Shown here piece after piece: positions 31,462 to 43,775 of a DNA stretch of 64,000 nucleotides; positions within the stretch are counted from its first letter, which is position 1; each line of letters begins with the position of its first letter. The notes under the pieces were generated by a model. The model searched no databases, was not told where the DNA came from, and worked only from the letters and a program-made list of their open reading frames with translations. The translations under genes and the position numbers were made by a program. The stretch is from Adiantum capillus-veneris (Eukaryota; Streptophyta; Polypodiopsida; Polypodiales; Pteridaceae): contig CM043969.1 of NCBI GenBank assembly GCA_014529385.2, forward strand, positions 19,932,946 through 19,996,945. Direction: 5' to 3'.

Positions 31462-32560
31462 AATGTCCGATCACAGAGACCTGCTAGCATTGGCGACATT
31501 GCCAAGAAAGGTGATACTTAGGTGGTGAGTGACCTCATTGTAGCTTTTATTTTTGAGACCTTAGATTTTGATTTTCATTCTGTTTACACCTTAGCAGTCA
31601 AGCATGGCACGGGGTTCATGCTTGGTAGAGGCTAGCAGTCTGGGACTTGCTAGATCTACCCTTGAGAGGCATAGGGAGTTGTGAGTGAGATACAAAAAGC
31701 ATTTCATTTTACATTTTTCTCGATGCTTCAAAAGTACTATTCCATCATCCATTTTACTTTCAATTTTGTATCGTTTGTTTGTTTTTGCTCCTAGGATTCA
31801 TTTCAACACTTGGGAGTAGATTAGGTAACAACCAAAACCATCAAATTGGGCTGAGAAGTTCAAGGAAAAAACTGCAAAAACCATATTTTGGTAAGTGAGA
31901 CCATAACTCTGAAAATTTGAAAATTTAAGGGTCAGAACTCAAAAGTTGATCTAAACCCAACAATAAGTGCAAAAAGGGGATAACCAAACAAAAAAGAGTC
32001 AATTTGGAAAGTTTTAATCCATTTGGTGTAGGAACATGGATCATGATCCATTTCCTCCTATGTCTGTTGAGCAAAAACTGAGACCATTGGGTCAAGTGTG
32101 GTTCCTAATCATTGAATACACACTTTGGGTGAGAAATTGACGCTGAAACAAGATCAAATCAAGAAATTGGGCAAGGCACAAAAACCTTGGAAATTGACTA
32201 GAATTTGGGACTTTTTAACTTTTTGAGATCCAAATCCAAAAAGGAGTGAAAAACTGACTTCTACAAAGTGAAAACGTTCAGTTCACCAAATTTCATGTTC
32301 AAATATGGTCAAACATGGATCGCAATCCATGTAGCTTTTGACCATTTGAGGCTAAGATTGAGTAGTAGATAGCTGACAACATTTGGAATAACTTTTGCAA
32401 AGGGCACCATAGCAAAAATTGTAAAAAAGTACATCAAATCATAAAAAACTATTTACTGGTAAAAAAGCGGGGCAGAGACAAAAATGAGTGGTGGAGTAGA
32501 CTACTTAGACTGCAAGTAATCATCAAGCTAAATTTGGGGTCTAGATGTTGATAGCCGTTT
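31462..32560 (+). repeat. leader-like repeats with ACATGGAT palindromes
   Basis: Noncoding. A perfect 16-base palindrome ATGGATCATGATCCAT (32036-32051) and an 8-base-arm palindrome ACATGGAT-CGCA-ATCCATGT (32313-32332) lie about 280 bases apart. Flanking phrases resemble those around the palindromes at 59.5-61.1 kb (runs such as 'caaatttcatgttcaaa'). It is probably the 5' leader of the plus-strand gypsy element whose gag begins near 36.3 kb. Confidence 0.6.
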
Positions 32561-34159
32561 TTTCGGCTCTCTGTAATTACCACAGTGAGTTACCTCACCC
32601 TACCAAAATCACCCAAACATTGTGGCTATCCCTACCATTTCATTGTACATAGGCGTGCGTGAGTCACGGGGCTTTTCCCATATCTTCTTAAAAACCCTCA
32701 GCTAGCTAGTCACTGGGCTAGGTGAGCCAAAAAAAATAAAAAAAATAAAAAAATAAAAGTATATTATGGCCTCTTTGTGTGTAAATATTTCATTGTATAT
32801 ATGGCCTAAATATAGGGATTTTTTATAATTATTTTGGTATTTTATTTAAATATTTCTACTTAGGTGCGTGTTTTATTAAACCTATGTACACCTTCTTTCA
32901 TCCTCTTACACCATAATTATATTTTTTGCCAATATGTACATACTCTAACCTCATATTTTTCCTTTATACAAATCACTCCCACATTTTCACCCTCACCCTC
33001 GTGAAAACAAAAAATTGATTTCTACTCATTGGTTACTTTTATTATATTATTTACTTGCATACCTTTTCCTCTTTCACCCAAAATAATTCAAGGAGGGACC
33101 ATATCATATGATTCCAATATCTTTCCATATCTATAACTCCTCCATATTTTTATTATTATTTTTACTCATTATTCTAACACCATGTGCTCATTGAGCTAAA
33201 GTCCATGAATAGTCCATACACTAGTCCCACAACGTATATATTTCTTATTTCACCAATAATCCTCCTCCATGCATGGGTCAAGGGCAACTTGAATGCTTTG
33301 TATTATAATATGACAAAGGAGGGGCTCACTCTTGGATGCATTGTACAAATTCAACAAAGGAGGGGGCCACTAAAAGACTTTTGCAGGCATAAAAAACAGG
33401 CTTTTTGGTAAGAATTTTGGCACCTATCTCCACTCCAAATTTGGAGCGGTGGTCAAAAGAGAAAATGTAGCCCACGCTCTGAATAATCACCTCAAATTTT
33501 TTCATGATTTTTGGAGCTACCAGCGGTGAGCTATGATTTTTTGAGTGGACCCCAGTCTGTCCACTTTTCTCACAAGTAGCCCTTAGTCTTCTCTCACCCT
33601 TCCACACACCTACTCACTCTTACACATCCCTCCCTCTCCTTCCCTCACTCAAACCTGCAATTTCCATGGCTTCTCCCACCCTCTTCACCATTACCCTTCT
33701 CTCTCATCCCTATAGTTCTTTTATGAACCTCTACATACATACACCCTCTCCATGTCTCTCTCTATTGCTTCTATGTTACAATTTCATTTACCTCTCCTAA
33801 AATATCTAAAATTCAGCATCTTAACCATGATAACTTCTGCAAATTGAGGATTTTTCATCAACAAATCCTTTTTTCATCGTGGTGGTCAACCGTGGCGGCG
33901 GCGTAAAGAAGTGAAGAAGAAGAAGAAGACCAGCGGTCATTTTTTCCACAATCTACACAAGAGTGAGTTCAAGCTTCTTCAAAGCTTCACCATCTCAATG
34001 ATTCTCTTTTAATTCACCCCTCTTCCTTCATCAAATCAACTCACTCTACCCATTGTAAATGTAACATTAACTTTCTAGTGATTACTAACGACTAACATAC
34101 TAACACAAAATAGCATTGACCTAACCATAAAAGACACCTCACCTCAAGACATGTATAGT

Positions 34160-34196
<37 letters not shown>

Positions 34197-35220
34197 CCCT
34201 TCCTTAAAACTTACTTTCACCTTATCTACCATCAATAATGGTCTCTTTTGAGCCCACACCAATGACTCAAGCAGACAAAGAAGGCCCGCAATGTTTTGAT
34301 ATTCAAAAAAATCATAATCCTGATTTGTTAGCTTGTAAATTAGGATTTCCAATAATCTTAATGAGGGGTCTCCAACCTATAAATAGGCCCCTCTCCTTCT
34401 TGTAAAACAATCTCCAACATCTCACATAGCACCCCAACACTCTATGCGTGAGGAGAGACTTAGGTGTAGCAACCACTTGTGAGCTTCACTCTTGGTGTGA
34501 GAGAAGCCTTCAAGCTACACATTGCAAGTGAGAGAGCGTGAGTTCCACAAATCTCAAAACCACTATTGTACATGCTCCTTCATCATCAATAAATTGAGGT
34601 TTGGTGCATCAAAGGCGTGATTCGACGTTTAAATCTTCGTCCCTCCATTTGGGCAATACGGTTTGGTGAATTCAAGGTGACTTGTGTATTTTGAGTTTTA
34701 TCGGTTGATCTTGATTTTAGAAAGTGTTTTAGTGTGTTTTTCATTGCCAGTTTTGTGTCCATTGTAAGAGGGTATTGTGGTGAGAGGTCTCCCACACGCT
34801 AAGACAGTGTGTGTGTGTTTTGGCAATGATTAGCAATCACTAAGCATTGAGTGAGTTTTGTACAAGTTCTACGATAGCATCATAACGAACCATCTCCATT
34901 TGCAAGTCACAAATAAGGTATTACGCAAGATCCTTCCCTCTCTCTCTTCCCTTTGCTCTAGCTCTCTCTGGTCCATTTCATGTGTGTCTTGGTGTGAGGT
35001 TGCTTGTGTGTGTTGTGTGGTGCATCTTCTTGGTTGTGCCAAAATATCTCTTGCGTCCTAGTTCGCATACCATAACTAGGTGGTGCCCCTATCTTGTTTG
35101 GGTTTGGCTGTGGGTTTGTTGTTGTGTTGTGCTTGTGGTTGCCCCAGCCCCAATTGAGCAACACGGGAGCCTTGAGGGGTGTTTAGAGGTCGCCTCTCTT
35201 GTTGCCCGCCCTGGACCGCC
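32561..35220. other. AT-rich noncoding insertion with a possible promoter
   Basis: No coding domain is recognised. It separates palindrome repeats at 32.3 and 35.2 kb and so may be one or more insertions. A CT tract lies at 34151-34193. CCTATAAATAGGCCCCTCTCC (TATA about 34373-34384) and AATAAA at about 34587 give an LTR-like promoter and polyadenylation arrangement, but no partner LTR was found. Confidence 0.35.
34373..34384 (+). promoter_or_regulatory. TATA-like box in an LTR-like region
   Basis: ACCTATAAATAG matches a strong plant TATA box. An AATAAA lies about 210 bases downstream, which fits the U3-R layout of an LTR. No LTR ends were found. Confidence 0.4.
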
Positions 35221-35560
35221 TCAATGTGATGGAATATGTATCACGGTCCATGTATCTTTTGTATTTTTTAGACAAAGACCATACAGACCTATAGCACAGA
35301 CTATTACAAACAAAATTTCCAAAATCAAGGTAGCCAAAAAATTTCAAGAGGTGGGTCAAAAGAGGACAAAAGATATTCAAGTCCAAAACCCGTCCTCACA
35401 GATAGACATAAGGTTTGACTTTTGGGTGACCTGAATTGATCCAAATCAGATAAAAACCATATCACAAGGATTAGTGGACTAAGAGGAAGTTGTGTAGTAC
35501 GAAGTTTTGGTGCAATCTGACACAAAGGTACATGGATCACAATCCATGTTCCTTTGTCAA
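35221..35560 (+). repeat. two further ACATGGAT palindrome units
   Basis: A degraded palindrome (about 35234-35252) and a strong one at 35530-35549 (ACATGGAT-CACA-ATCCATGT) lie about 300 bases apart. The latter extends outward with CAAAGG/CCTTTG to about 15 paired bases per arm with one mismatch (35523-35556). Confidence 0.7.
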
Positions 35561-36289
35561 AGTATTGAGCTCAAAATTGTAACATAGCTAGAACTCGGAG
35601 GGTGAACCTTTAAGAAACTATTCATATAATGTTCGTTCAAAGGGTATTAATAAAACCCCTTTACTTACATACTTACGGTAATAAAATGACCCCTTTTTCT
35701 TCAAAAACCTATGGGTTTTTTCTAAAATTAATTAAAAAACCCTTTTTCTTAATCTTGTTAAAATTTTATAATTTTGACAATTTAAAAACCCATTCATTTC
35801 AACTCAAGTGGTCATTTACATGTCTAAGAGGTGAACCCCCCGAGAGCTAGCACTAGTCCCTAGGAGCATAGTGGTCTTTTCAAAATTCAATTTGGATTTG
35901 TATTCTAAATTTTACAAGCAAAATGAGAATTTCTACCAAAAGTGCGATAAAATTTTACCGGTTTCAGATTTTGACTAATAGAGCAGCTATAAATTTATAG
36001 CCGCTAAGTGTTTTTTGTACAAATGACAAGAGATCTAGTGTGCAGCTCAAAGTACTTTCAATTGGAGGACACAGATGCATCATAATAGGTAGCATGTTAG
36101 GGTTTTGCTAAGTGAACTCTTGATGTATTTGTGATAAGGTAGATTATACCCGAGTAGAAACCCTACTGCTAGAGACCAAGTTAGTCAAATATCAACCAAA
36201 GAGAGTGTCAATCAGGGACCGTTTCCAACTCTAGAGCCAATCTTAGAGGAGTTTCTTTTTGAGAAAGATAAAATTGATGTCAAGCCTGA
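35561..36289 (+). other. noncoding leader, includes GCTATAAATTTATAGC palindrome
   Basis: No coding feature. A perfect 16-base palindrome lies at 35986-36001; a similar AGCCGCTATAAATTT occurs at about 29902. The significance is unclear. Confidence 0.35.
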
Positions 36290-38210
36290 GGAAAGGCTGC
36301 CACCAAAGCTGGATATTCCCAATGCAAAGCTTACCTACGAGTGAGTGTGGCTACTCACGTCGACACAAACAACATGCATCCGTGGTTGTACAAGTATGAT
36401 AACAGAGATGAAATGCTCTATTATAGATGTGATGAACCCAATGTGAGAGAATGAATGGAGTAAAAATTCTTATAAGTATTCAAGTACAAAGTGGAGAGAG
36501 ATACTCAAGTTATCATTCTGGACAAGCATGGCCGAAGGTACTCTATCATAGAGTGCAAAGATCTTGATAGATATATGCACTTTGTAGGGCCACTCCATCA
36601 GTACTATGTCATCCCTAGCATGCATAAACTAGTTGTCTCTGAAATGAGGCCAAAAACCATAAGAGCAAGTCCGACGAGGACGAGATTGGAAGATTCATTC
36701 AGTCGATCATATTTTTTTGTACCTAGATCAATGTCATCCTTGAGTTCAAGGGTTGTAATGACCATGCATTGGGGCAGTGAGACTCTAGACACAATTCACA
36801 CTACAAGGGTTCCAAACACCTAGACTAAGATGCAAGACTTGCTGAGAGAGTATCTGACCAAACTCTCTCTAGAGAACCTACCAGTGGTTATGATGAAAAA
36901 GATGTTGTAGTAGGGGAGCCTAGAATGATGAGAATGGTGGAAAAAATACAAAGAATGCAACCATCTCAAGTGGCAAAGTGTGTGCCCAAAAAGCACAACA
37001 GATCGAGAGATCCTTATGCACATGTTTCCCTTTTTAAGCAAGTCTTGAGAGCGGAACAAGTTGCGGCTATACATAGTACGAAGGGTTTAGATTGACATTA
37101 CAAGGAACAACATCGACTTGGTTTCAACCATTGAACAACAGAGATTTCCTAAATATTGGTCAACTCTTGTGAGAGTCTGCCAAGGAATTCTCCAAAAAAG
37201 AAATCAAGCACAATACAATTTCTTGAATCTATGCTTTTAAGAAAAAGGAGAACAAAAAGGAGAAGGAAGCATAGATTTTCATTCCTTCAAGAAGGATTTT
37301 CACTTAAAAGCATGCACCACATTTGAACAAGTCACTAGAGAAGTTTTGTATCTAGTAGACAATTGCAAGACGTACGAGGAGGTAGCCAAAGATAGGAACA
37401 CGACCACCAATAGCACCTCTTCTACCATTAGTGAGTCATCTACAAAACATAGTGCTCCTACTTCAATCACACAAAATGTTGATCAAGTAGTTGAGGAATT
37501 GATTTAAAGGATGAATCGAGCTTACTGACAGAATCCCAACTTACAACCATAGCAGCCATAGGTAGCGAATGATCCAAGAATATTGAAGTGGTGCACAATT
37601 GAGAAAACATACACTAACCACGATACAAATGAGTGTCTTTAAAATCAAAACTATGTGCGGGAAAGGCCATACGGGCCTCCAGTGTGGTGCAACAATTGCC
37701 ACCACATTTCAGGTACAAGAGATAGGACCCAATAATGCAACGTAAGAGGAGATAAATTGCAACTTGTGTTGGGCCAAGAGCCACCTTTACATCAAGACAA
37801 TCAAGCTATTTTTGATAATGTAATTAATAGAACCACTCATGAGTCAACAATGATGCCATTAATGATTTATTATGAAGAGCCTATAGAAACTCATGTGAGA
37901 GAGCCCGAGGGTGTAGTATATCCCACTGAGAATAGTCCATTTTGATGAGGCTACAGAACCCTCATATATGGCTCAACCAATGAGAAACCAATACACAATG
38001 GATAAAAACACGCTCTTGTCCATAGTGAACCAAAATTACAAACCTAGAGGATATGCTCCTAGGATAGGACAAACAATGGGAGCACCACCAACTACGCAAT
38101 CAAGGGGTCCATGCTATGAATTTGGAGGTGACCATTGGGATAGAGTTTGCCCGCACAAAAGGGAGAGAGAGCATAAATATAGTTCCTGTCAAGGTGGTGA
38201 CTAGAGCTCA
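36290..38210 (+). pseudogene. gag of the plus-strand gypsy element (decayed)
   Basis: Broken frames in one direction encode VERDTQVIILDKHGRRYSII and ECKDLDRYM (36490-36590), a capsid end FEQVTREVLYLVDNCKTYEE (about 37330-37390), and zinc-knuckle-like CNNCHHISGTRDRTQ (about 37690) and CYEFGGDHWDRVC (about 38112-38150). VVTRAQALEARI follows at about 38190-38230. The minus-strand element at 55.7-57.95 kb has counterparts such as PLYLVDNYEEY and VVTRAQAQKEADE, so both belong to one family. Many stops show long decay. Confidence 0.65.
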
Positions 38211-38738
38211 AGCTTTGGAAGCTCGCATCCTAAAATTGAAACCAAATAAATGCAAACGTGCAGAAAGCTCATAGAGACAGCTCAAGCTCTAATGCAACCA
38301 AAAACATTGAAAGCCCTGGAGCAAGTAGTGCATCTGCCAGAAAAGGAGAATTCAAGAACATTAAAAGAAAATAGCACGAGCATACCAACCATATCGGTAA
38401 ATGAAAAGCTATTGGATACAAGGATAATGGCAAACACAACGAATGAGGTCAAGTCTCATGAGCTACAGCCAATTCTTTAAGTGGAACAATCGTGGCCACA
38501 ATCCTTATGGGAGGATTGTAGTGCCATGATGTAGTCTTCACCAATCCCAGAGATCAACATGAACCATGAGATTTATCATGGGGATATATAGTCATTGTAT
38601 GGGCAAGGACGAAAGTACCCATGGAGAGTAAACCAAAAATTTTAAGGACTTTACCTTCTTTTATAGGGAACATGAGACAAAATTCAAGGTGAGGGTTGTG
38701 CCATCAAGGTGCCATCTCAATGAAATCCAATTCCAAAT

Positions 38739-39300
38739 ATGATTGACACAAAAAGCATGCATATGATGATGTCATCCCCTATAAGATGCACCATTACTCT
38801 AGCAGAACTTTTGAAGATCAGACCACATTTATGGGGTCAAATGAGCAAAAACCCAGAAAATATGGGGTTGAAAATCCCTCCACAAGATAAACTAGTAGAT
38901 AAAAATATGGGAAAAACTCAGCCAGAGAGACCAAAAGCAAAAACTATGCCAGTGAATAAGATGGGTGATTATTGCCAAGGGAAAGAAGGGACCACCTTAC
39001 CACTAGATTACAAGGGGGTTAAGAAGATAGCAATACTAGAAAATGGGGCTGGGGTAGCCATTGCTACAAGGAAAATCTAAAAGAAGTGGGGAAGACCAGC
39101 TCTAAGGAAAACATGGATGAAATTGTAACTAGCATATGGATTTGTAGAGAGACCCTTGGGAATGCTTGAACAAATTATTTGTATCCTCTTGTGGAATTGA
39201 GTACATGCACACTTTTCTTGTATTAGACTTTGGAAAAAGCAACAATTTTGAGGTTATTTGGTTGTCACAAAGGACCATAGTTATCATGAACCCCAATACA
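38739..39300 (+). pseudogene. pre-RT region and protease remnant of the plus-strand gypsy element
   Basis: The frame 38739-39080 contains CTITLAELLKIRPHLW; the minus-strand element has CTITLAELLRIRSNMW at the same relative place. A degraded GIEYMHTFLVLDFGKSNNFE near 39190-39255 matches GIEYEHTFAIVDFGNKNNYD of the other copy and corresponds to the protease-like region. No intact active site remains. Confidence 0.6.
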
Positions 39301-40391
39301 AGAATTTGATGTAACTATGAAATCCAAAACATGATTGCCTGCTTGGTTGATGAAACAAGCATATGTTTGGATGTGAAAATCATCTAAATGTGGTAGCCTA
39401 AAAAAGGAAGATTGTATCTTAGAGCGCTCGATAGAAGATAAGTGCTATATAAAAGAGCCACTTCCAAAGGAGTTATTTGAACCCTTTGGATGTCAGCAAA
39501 TTGTGGGAACTCTAGATATTTGCATAAATGAGATAAACCCCACAACATTTTGCAATAAGGATAATTACGACATAATGCCATTCCAGATGGTCAATGCTAT
39601 CTTGGAAGCAAAAGAAGAGATTGAGATGACAAAAACTAACAAAATGATTAATTGTAAATGAATGGTGGACAAGGTTTTTGTTCGAGATCTTAGTGACAAT
39701 GACGAGGACAAGTTCCATGATTTTTGAAGTGATGAGTTAGAAAATGATGTTGAGGATAAAGTCTCAAGTAGCTCACAAAACAAAAATGCACCACAACGAG
39801 ACGAGTCAGTCTTCTACGAGTTTCCCATCCAAAAATTGGGGAGACAAAGGCGATATCAAGCAAAACAGGTGAGAAAACAACACAATTGACTTGAGAAGCC
39901 AATTGCAAATGATGAGCAAAACTCGGTATCTCGTGGGAGCGGATGACTATGTCAGAGACAAAATCACAAGAAACCAATGAAACAAGTTTGTCCAAAAAAA
40001 AATCTCAAGAATCAAAATGAAAGGAAACCCAAGGACACAACCAAAACATCCATAAAAATGTCCAACACCAAACAAAAATGAAAATACCAAAAGTTAAAAT
40101 AGACATCGAAAGAAGTTTGGACAATGGAGATGGAAAGTGAAGAGGAATCCAATACTAAGAAATTTGACTCACCCTCTCACTATAAAAATTACACCATCAA
40201 GAGAGATGAATTGTGATTCAACAACCAATGATGGAACTTAAACAACTAGGAACACCATATGATAGGCTTGAGAACACAAAGAAAATTGACCTAGCTAAAC
40301 AAGAGAAGAACCGAGACTGGCTTACTCAGCCATGGATCTCACGAAAGAGGAAGAGTAGCTTTTGATAGCTACTCTCAAATAGTATAGATAT
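39301..40391 (+). other. decayed pol spacer of the plus-strand gypsy element
   Basis: Stops in all frames. Matches to the minus copy are visible, such as YDIMP-type sequence near 39565 and GRQRRYQAKQVRKQ near 39838-39885. The SDELENDVEDKV stretch near 39730-39765 is acidic. Confidence 0.4.
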
Positions 40392-41125
40392 GTGTTTGCT
40401 TGGTCGTACAAAGATCTTAAGGGATTAGACCCAAGCATATGTCATCATACAATACCCCTTAAGAGTGATGCTAAGACACACAAACAATGTCCCTATACTT
40501 ACAATGAAACATTTGTGAAGAAAATCAAAGAAGAGATAGACAAGCTAAAGGAAGTAGAGTTTATCTACGAGAATGAGCACACAGAATGGGTGTCACCAAT
40601 TGTGTCAGTGCCCAAAAATAGTGGTGAATTAGAAGTGTGTGTGAACATCAAGCAAGTAAATGCTACCACAATAAGAACTATCCCTTACCCATCACAGATC
40701 ATGTGATTGAGAGAGTCGCAGGCAAGGAATCTTACAGGTTTCTTGATGGCTTTTCCGGCTATAAACAACTACGATAAAGCTAGAGGATCAGCACAAAACA
40801 TGCCGTGCAATAGAATGGGGTATATATTTTTATAGGGGTGATGCCATTTGGTTTAACCAATTCACTTTCCACATTCCAAAGGCTGATGATTCATGCATTC
40901 AAGGAATATCTAAGACACTTCTTAGAAATTTATATGCATGATCTGTGTGTGCATTATCTAGTGATACACAAACATGTTAGGCACTTGAAAAGTATCTTTG
41001 ACAAGTGCAAAACCTATCATGTCTGTTTGAACCCTAAAAAATGTGTCTTAATGGTAAGACAAGGGAAGATTTTAGGACACATTGTGTCTAAAAATTGTAT
41101 TTTCATAGATTTTGAGAGTATATAA
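40392..41125 (+). pseudogene. reverse transcriptase of the plus-strand gypsy element
   Basis: FAWSYKDLKGLDPSICHHTI and EWVSPIVSVPKNSGELEVCV mark the RT start (40392-40706). After a damaged middle, MPFGLTNSLSTFQRLMIHAF and KILGHIVSKN are in frame at 40838-41125. The catalytic box, expected F-L/I-DDL-C-V, is YMHDLCVH, so the first catalytic Asp is lost. RNase H and integrase are not seen downstream, so pol is truncated as well as mutated. Confidence 0.85.
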
Positions 41126-42088
41126 ATATAAGGACCTCATTTATTTAGAGACGAAGATGCCCTTGCAGCTCATTTCCGAACATCTGAAGGTGGAGAAGCC
41201 CCCAAGATACACCGAGCCCATTTTACATATGTAGTGGTCATGGCTATAGGGCTAGTCGAGCAAAGGTAATCCAATGTGACCTTGGAAACTACATTCTAGA
41301 GAAGCTATTAGAAGCTAACTTGAAGGGAAAAAAACCTACATGAATGCTAGAACAGTGTTGATGTGGATCGTCTACCAAGGATTGGGAATGATAGACCAAT
41401 TTCCACTTGTTGAGTCTCAACTTGATCTACTACATAAATCCAAACACTCTGTCAGAGCAATAGGGGGATCTTCCTTGACTTCAATAAAAAGAATATTAAG
41501 AGGCCAAAGATTCGAAGAAAAGGTATTAGATAGTGAGTCCAGAGAGTCAGATATTTCACTCAGCAACAAATCAAGCCAAGGAATAGAGTCACGTTGTGCA
41601 AATTCTAGATGACTGCAAAGAAAGAAGAAGAAAAAGAAGATATCAACATTCCCTGCAAAGATCTATGGAGGAGGCTCAAAGACTACGAGAAGAGCGACAC
41701 TAGAAGCTAGCAAAATAAAAGAAGAAAGCTGATACACAAGGCTCAAAAGCTGATGATGAAGATGAAGAAGAGCTTAACAAGAATTTAGAACAAAGAAAAG
41801 CTAAGAGGTAACAGAAGATCAAGCAATTCAACAGAAGAAAAGTAGTAGAAGAAGTGGAGCTCGTTGGCACCATGCGACAACTCATTCACAAGGTACTCAA
41901 GAGGAAGTCCAAGCAAAGAGCCAAAGAAGATTCAAAGAAACAAAAGATCAATGATTTAGAGTCTCCAAAGGACTCCCCAAATAGGCCAGACACAACACAA
42001 GAGAAACCTCCATGGGAGGAGGTGGAAAAAGACACCCAATATACTTACATAGGGACTGGGCATCACTTCTCTCCTAGGCCGACAACAT

Positions 42089-42360
42089 TGCTGGGTTCAA
42101 GCCCTTGTCAGTGTTGTCTACCCATGATGGGAGCATATCCTTGTAGCATGCAAGTGCATATGCACTTCTTTTAGAAGTTTTCATGGTGGATAAAAAAACA
42201 TTTATATTGTAAGGTTTTTAGTGAATACAAAATATAGTGTTTTTTTCTTCTATGTGTCAAGGTCTCTCTCTCTCTCTCTCTATCTATCTCTGCACCTCCA
42301 TGATGCATCCTTGCCATGGCCACACCTCATCCTCATCCTCCCTAGACTCCATCTCCAACA
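42089..42360 (+). repeat. 5' LTR of the copia miniature
   Basis: 272 bp, beginning TGCTGGGTTCAAGCCC (TG-C substitution relative to the 3' copy) and ending CATCTCCAACA. It includes a CT tract at 42263-42282. Confidence 0.88.
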
Positions 42361-42362
42361 CG

Positions 42363-42375
42363 TGGTATTAGAGCC
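42363..42375 (+). other. primer-binding site of the copia miniature
   Basis: TGGTATTAGAGCC, one change from the TGGTATCAGAGC usual for copia elements primed by initiator-Met tRNA, lies 3 bases after the LTR. Confidence 0.85.
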
Positions 42376-42950
42376 TAGGCAAGGTCCCTAGGCACTAGGC
42401 ATGGGAGCGTTCTAAGACGGTGTCATTGCGCAGGCAATGGTCAAGGTGGTGACTCATTGCAAGCACAACACGCAAAGGGCGTTCTAAAATGCCGGTCGAT
42501 AAAACAGCAGAGCATCTTAGAACACTATACACAGAGAAGCTAATCATGGTGCCCAAGCGTTCTGAAGCGTTGCTGATTGTAGGTAGTATTGGTTGATCTC
42601 CTCACAATGTCTCAACACATGTGACAAGATTCTCAAAACGTAGTCCAATGGCAAGGCAAGCAAGGCATCAAAAGACCTCTACACACGCAGGATATCGAAA
42701 TGCTGCTAGATACACGATGTGGTTGTAGTAGGCAAAGTGGTGAAGAAGGTGCAATTTTGCATAGCTTATCAAAATGACATTTGCAACAACAAGTAGTTGG
42801 CAAGAGTGCAAAAAATAATTGACCGAGTTAGAAGAATCTTGAAATACTGCAATATGTTAACTTGTTTTTCCCACAATAATTGTAACTGGCAATGATATCT
42901 TAGTAATAATCTTTGTCGCCACCACTGTAGCTTTTTGAAGACTCCAATAT

Positions 42951-43320
42951 GGCATTGAAAGTCGACAAGTTCAATGGATCTGGCTTTCATACCTGGCAAA
43001 CCAAAGTGAAGGGCTATCTGATGTGAAAGAATCTTTGGAGCGTGGTCAAGCCCCTTTCAATGCACAAACCAGGCACATTGACAGTAGTTACCAGAGCATT
43101 ATTTGTCAAGAAACAATGCAAGGATGGTTTCAGCAAAAATCCGTTCATCCCTGTAAAAAGACCAATAATTCGGTGTTTTAAGAAAAAAAAACGACATCTC
43201 AACATGGTTGATGGTGATGAAGAAGCATCGATGCTTCTTCTAGATAGTGGTCTTGTAGTTTCAGATTGTCTTTATGTTGTTTTTATGTTAGTCATTGTCA
43301 ATAAATTGTACGACTTATAG
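42951..43320 (+). pseudogene. copia gag N-terminal remnant
   Basis: MALKVDKFNGSGFHTWQTKV followed by KGYLM and a TGA, then KNLWSVV in the same frame, matches the start of copia Gag (K-F-x-G-x-N-F-x-x-W). Downstream 43042-43320 is open but unrecognised. The gene is inactivated by the TGA and by deletion of everything else. Confidence 0.7.
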
Positions 43321-43526
43321 ACACTACCACACATTAGTGTGGTAAGACCTTACATTTATTTTTGGTTCTGAGTTCTTGTTGTCTCACTTTTATAGTTTTT
43401 TGAGGGAATTGCACCCACACCTATGTTGTTGTTACGGGGGGGGCTTCTACTCATAGTTTCAGGTGATTGACCTCTACATGGTCTACACAAAGTCCATTAT
43501 CAGTGGTTTGGGCTTGAGGAGGGGAT

Positions 43527-43775
43527 TGTTGGGTTCAAGCCCTTGTCAATGTCATCTACCCCTGGGAACATATCCCTATAGCATGCAAGTTTTCATGGCT
43601 AAAAAGACATTATATATATATTGTACGGTTTTTAGTAAATACAAAATATAGCGTTTTTTTTTTCTTCTTCTTCTTCTTCTCTCTCTCTCTCTCTCTCTCT
43701 CTCTTTGTATCTGCACACTGCATCCCTTCCATAACCACAACTCGTCATCATCCTCCCTAGCCGCCATCTCCAACA
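43527..43775 (+). repeat. 3' LTR of the copia miniature
   Basis: 249 bp, beginning TGTTGGGTTCAAGCCC and ending CCATCTCCAACA. Preceded by a purine tract (about 43510-43525). Confidence 0.88.

Noticed and set aside
32561-35220. Possible LTR with TATA at 34373
   Set aside because: No second copy, TG/CA ends, PBS or PPT could be matched, so only the promoter-like box is reported.
34982-35434. 150-codon plus-strand frame (Cys/Val-rich start)
   Set aside because: No domain, low-complexity translation of GT-rich DNA, and overlaps a palindrome repeat unit.
29895-36003. AGCCGCTATAAATTT and its near-inverse at 35990 as ends of a MITE or larger TIR element
   Set aside because: Only about 15 bases match, with a mismatch in the core, and the pair would cross the well-supported right end of the SWIM element.
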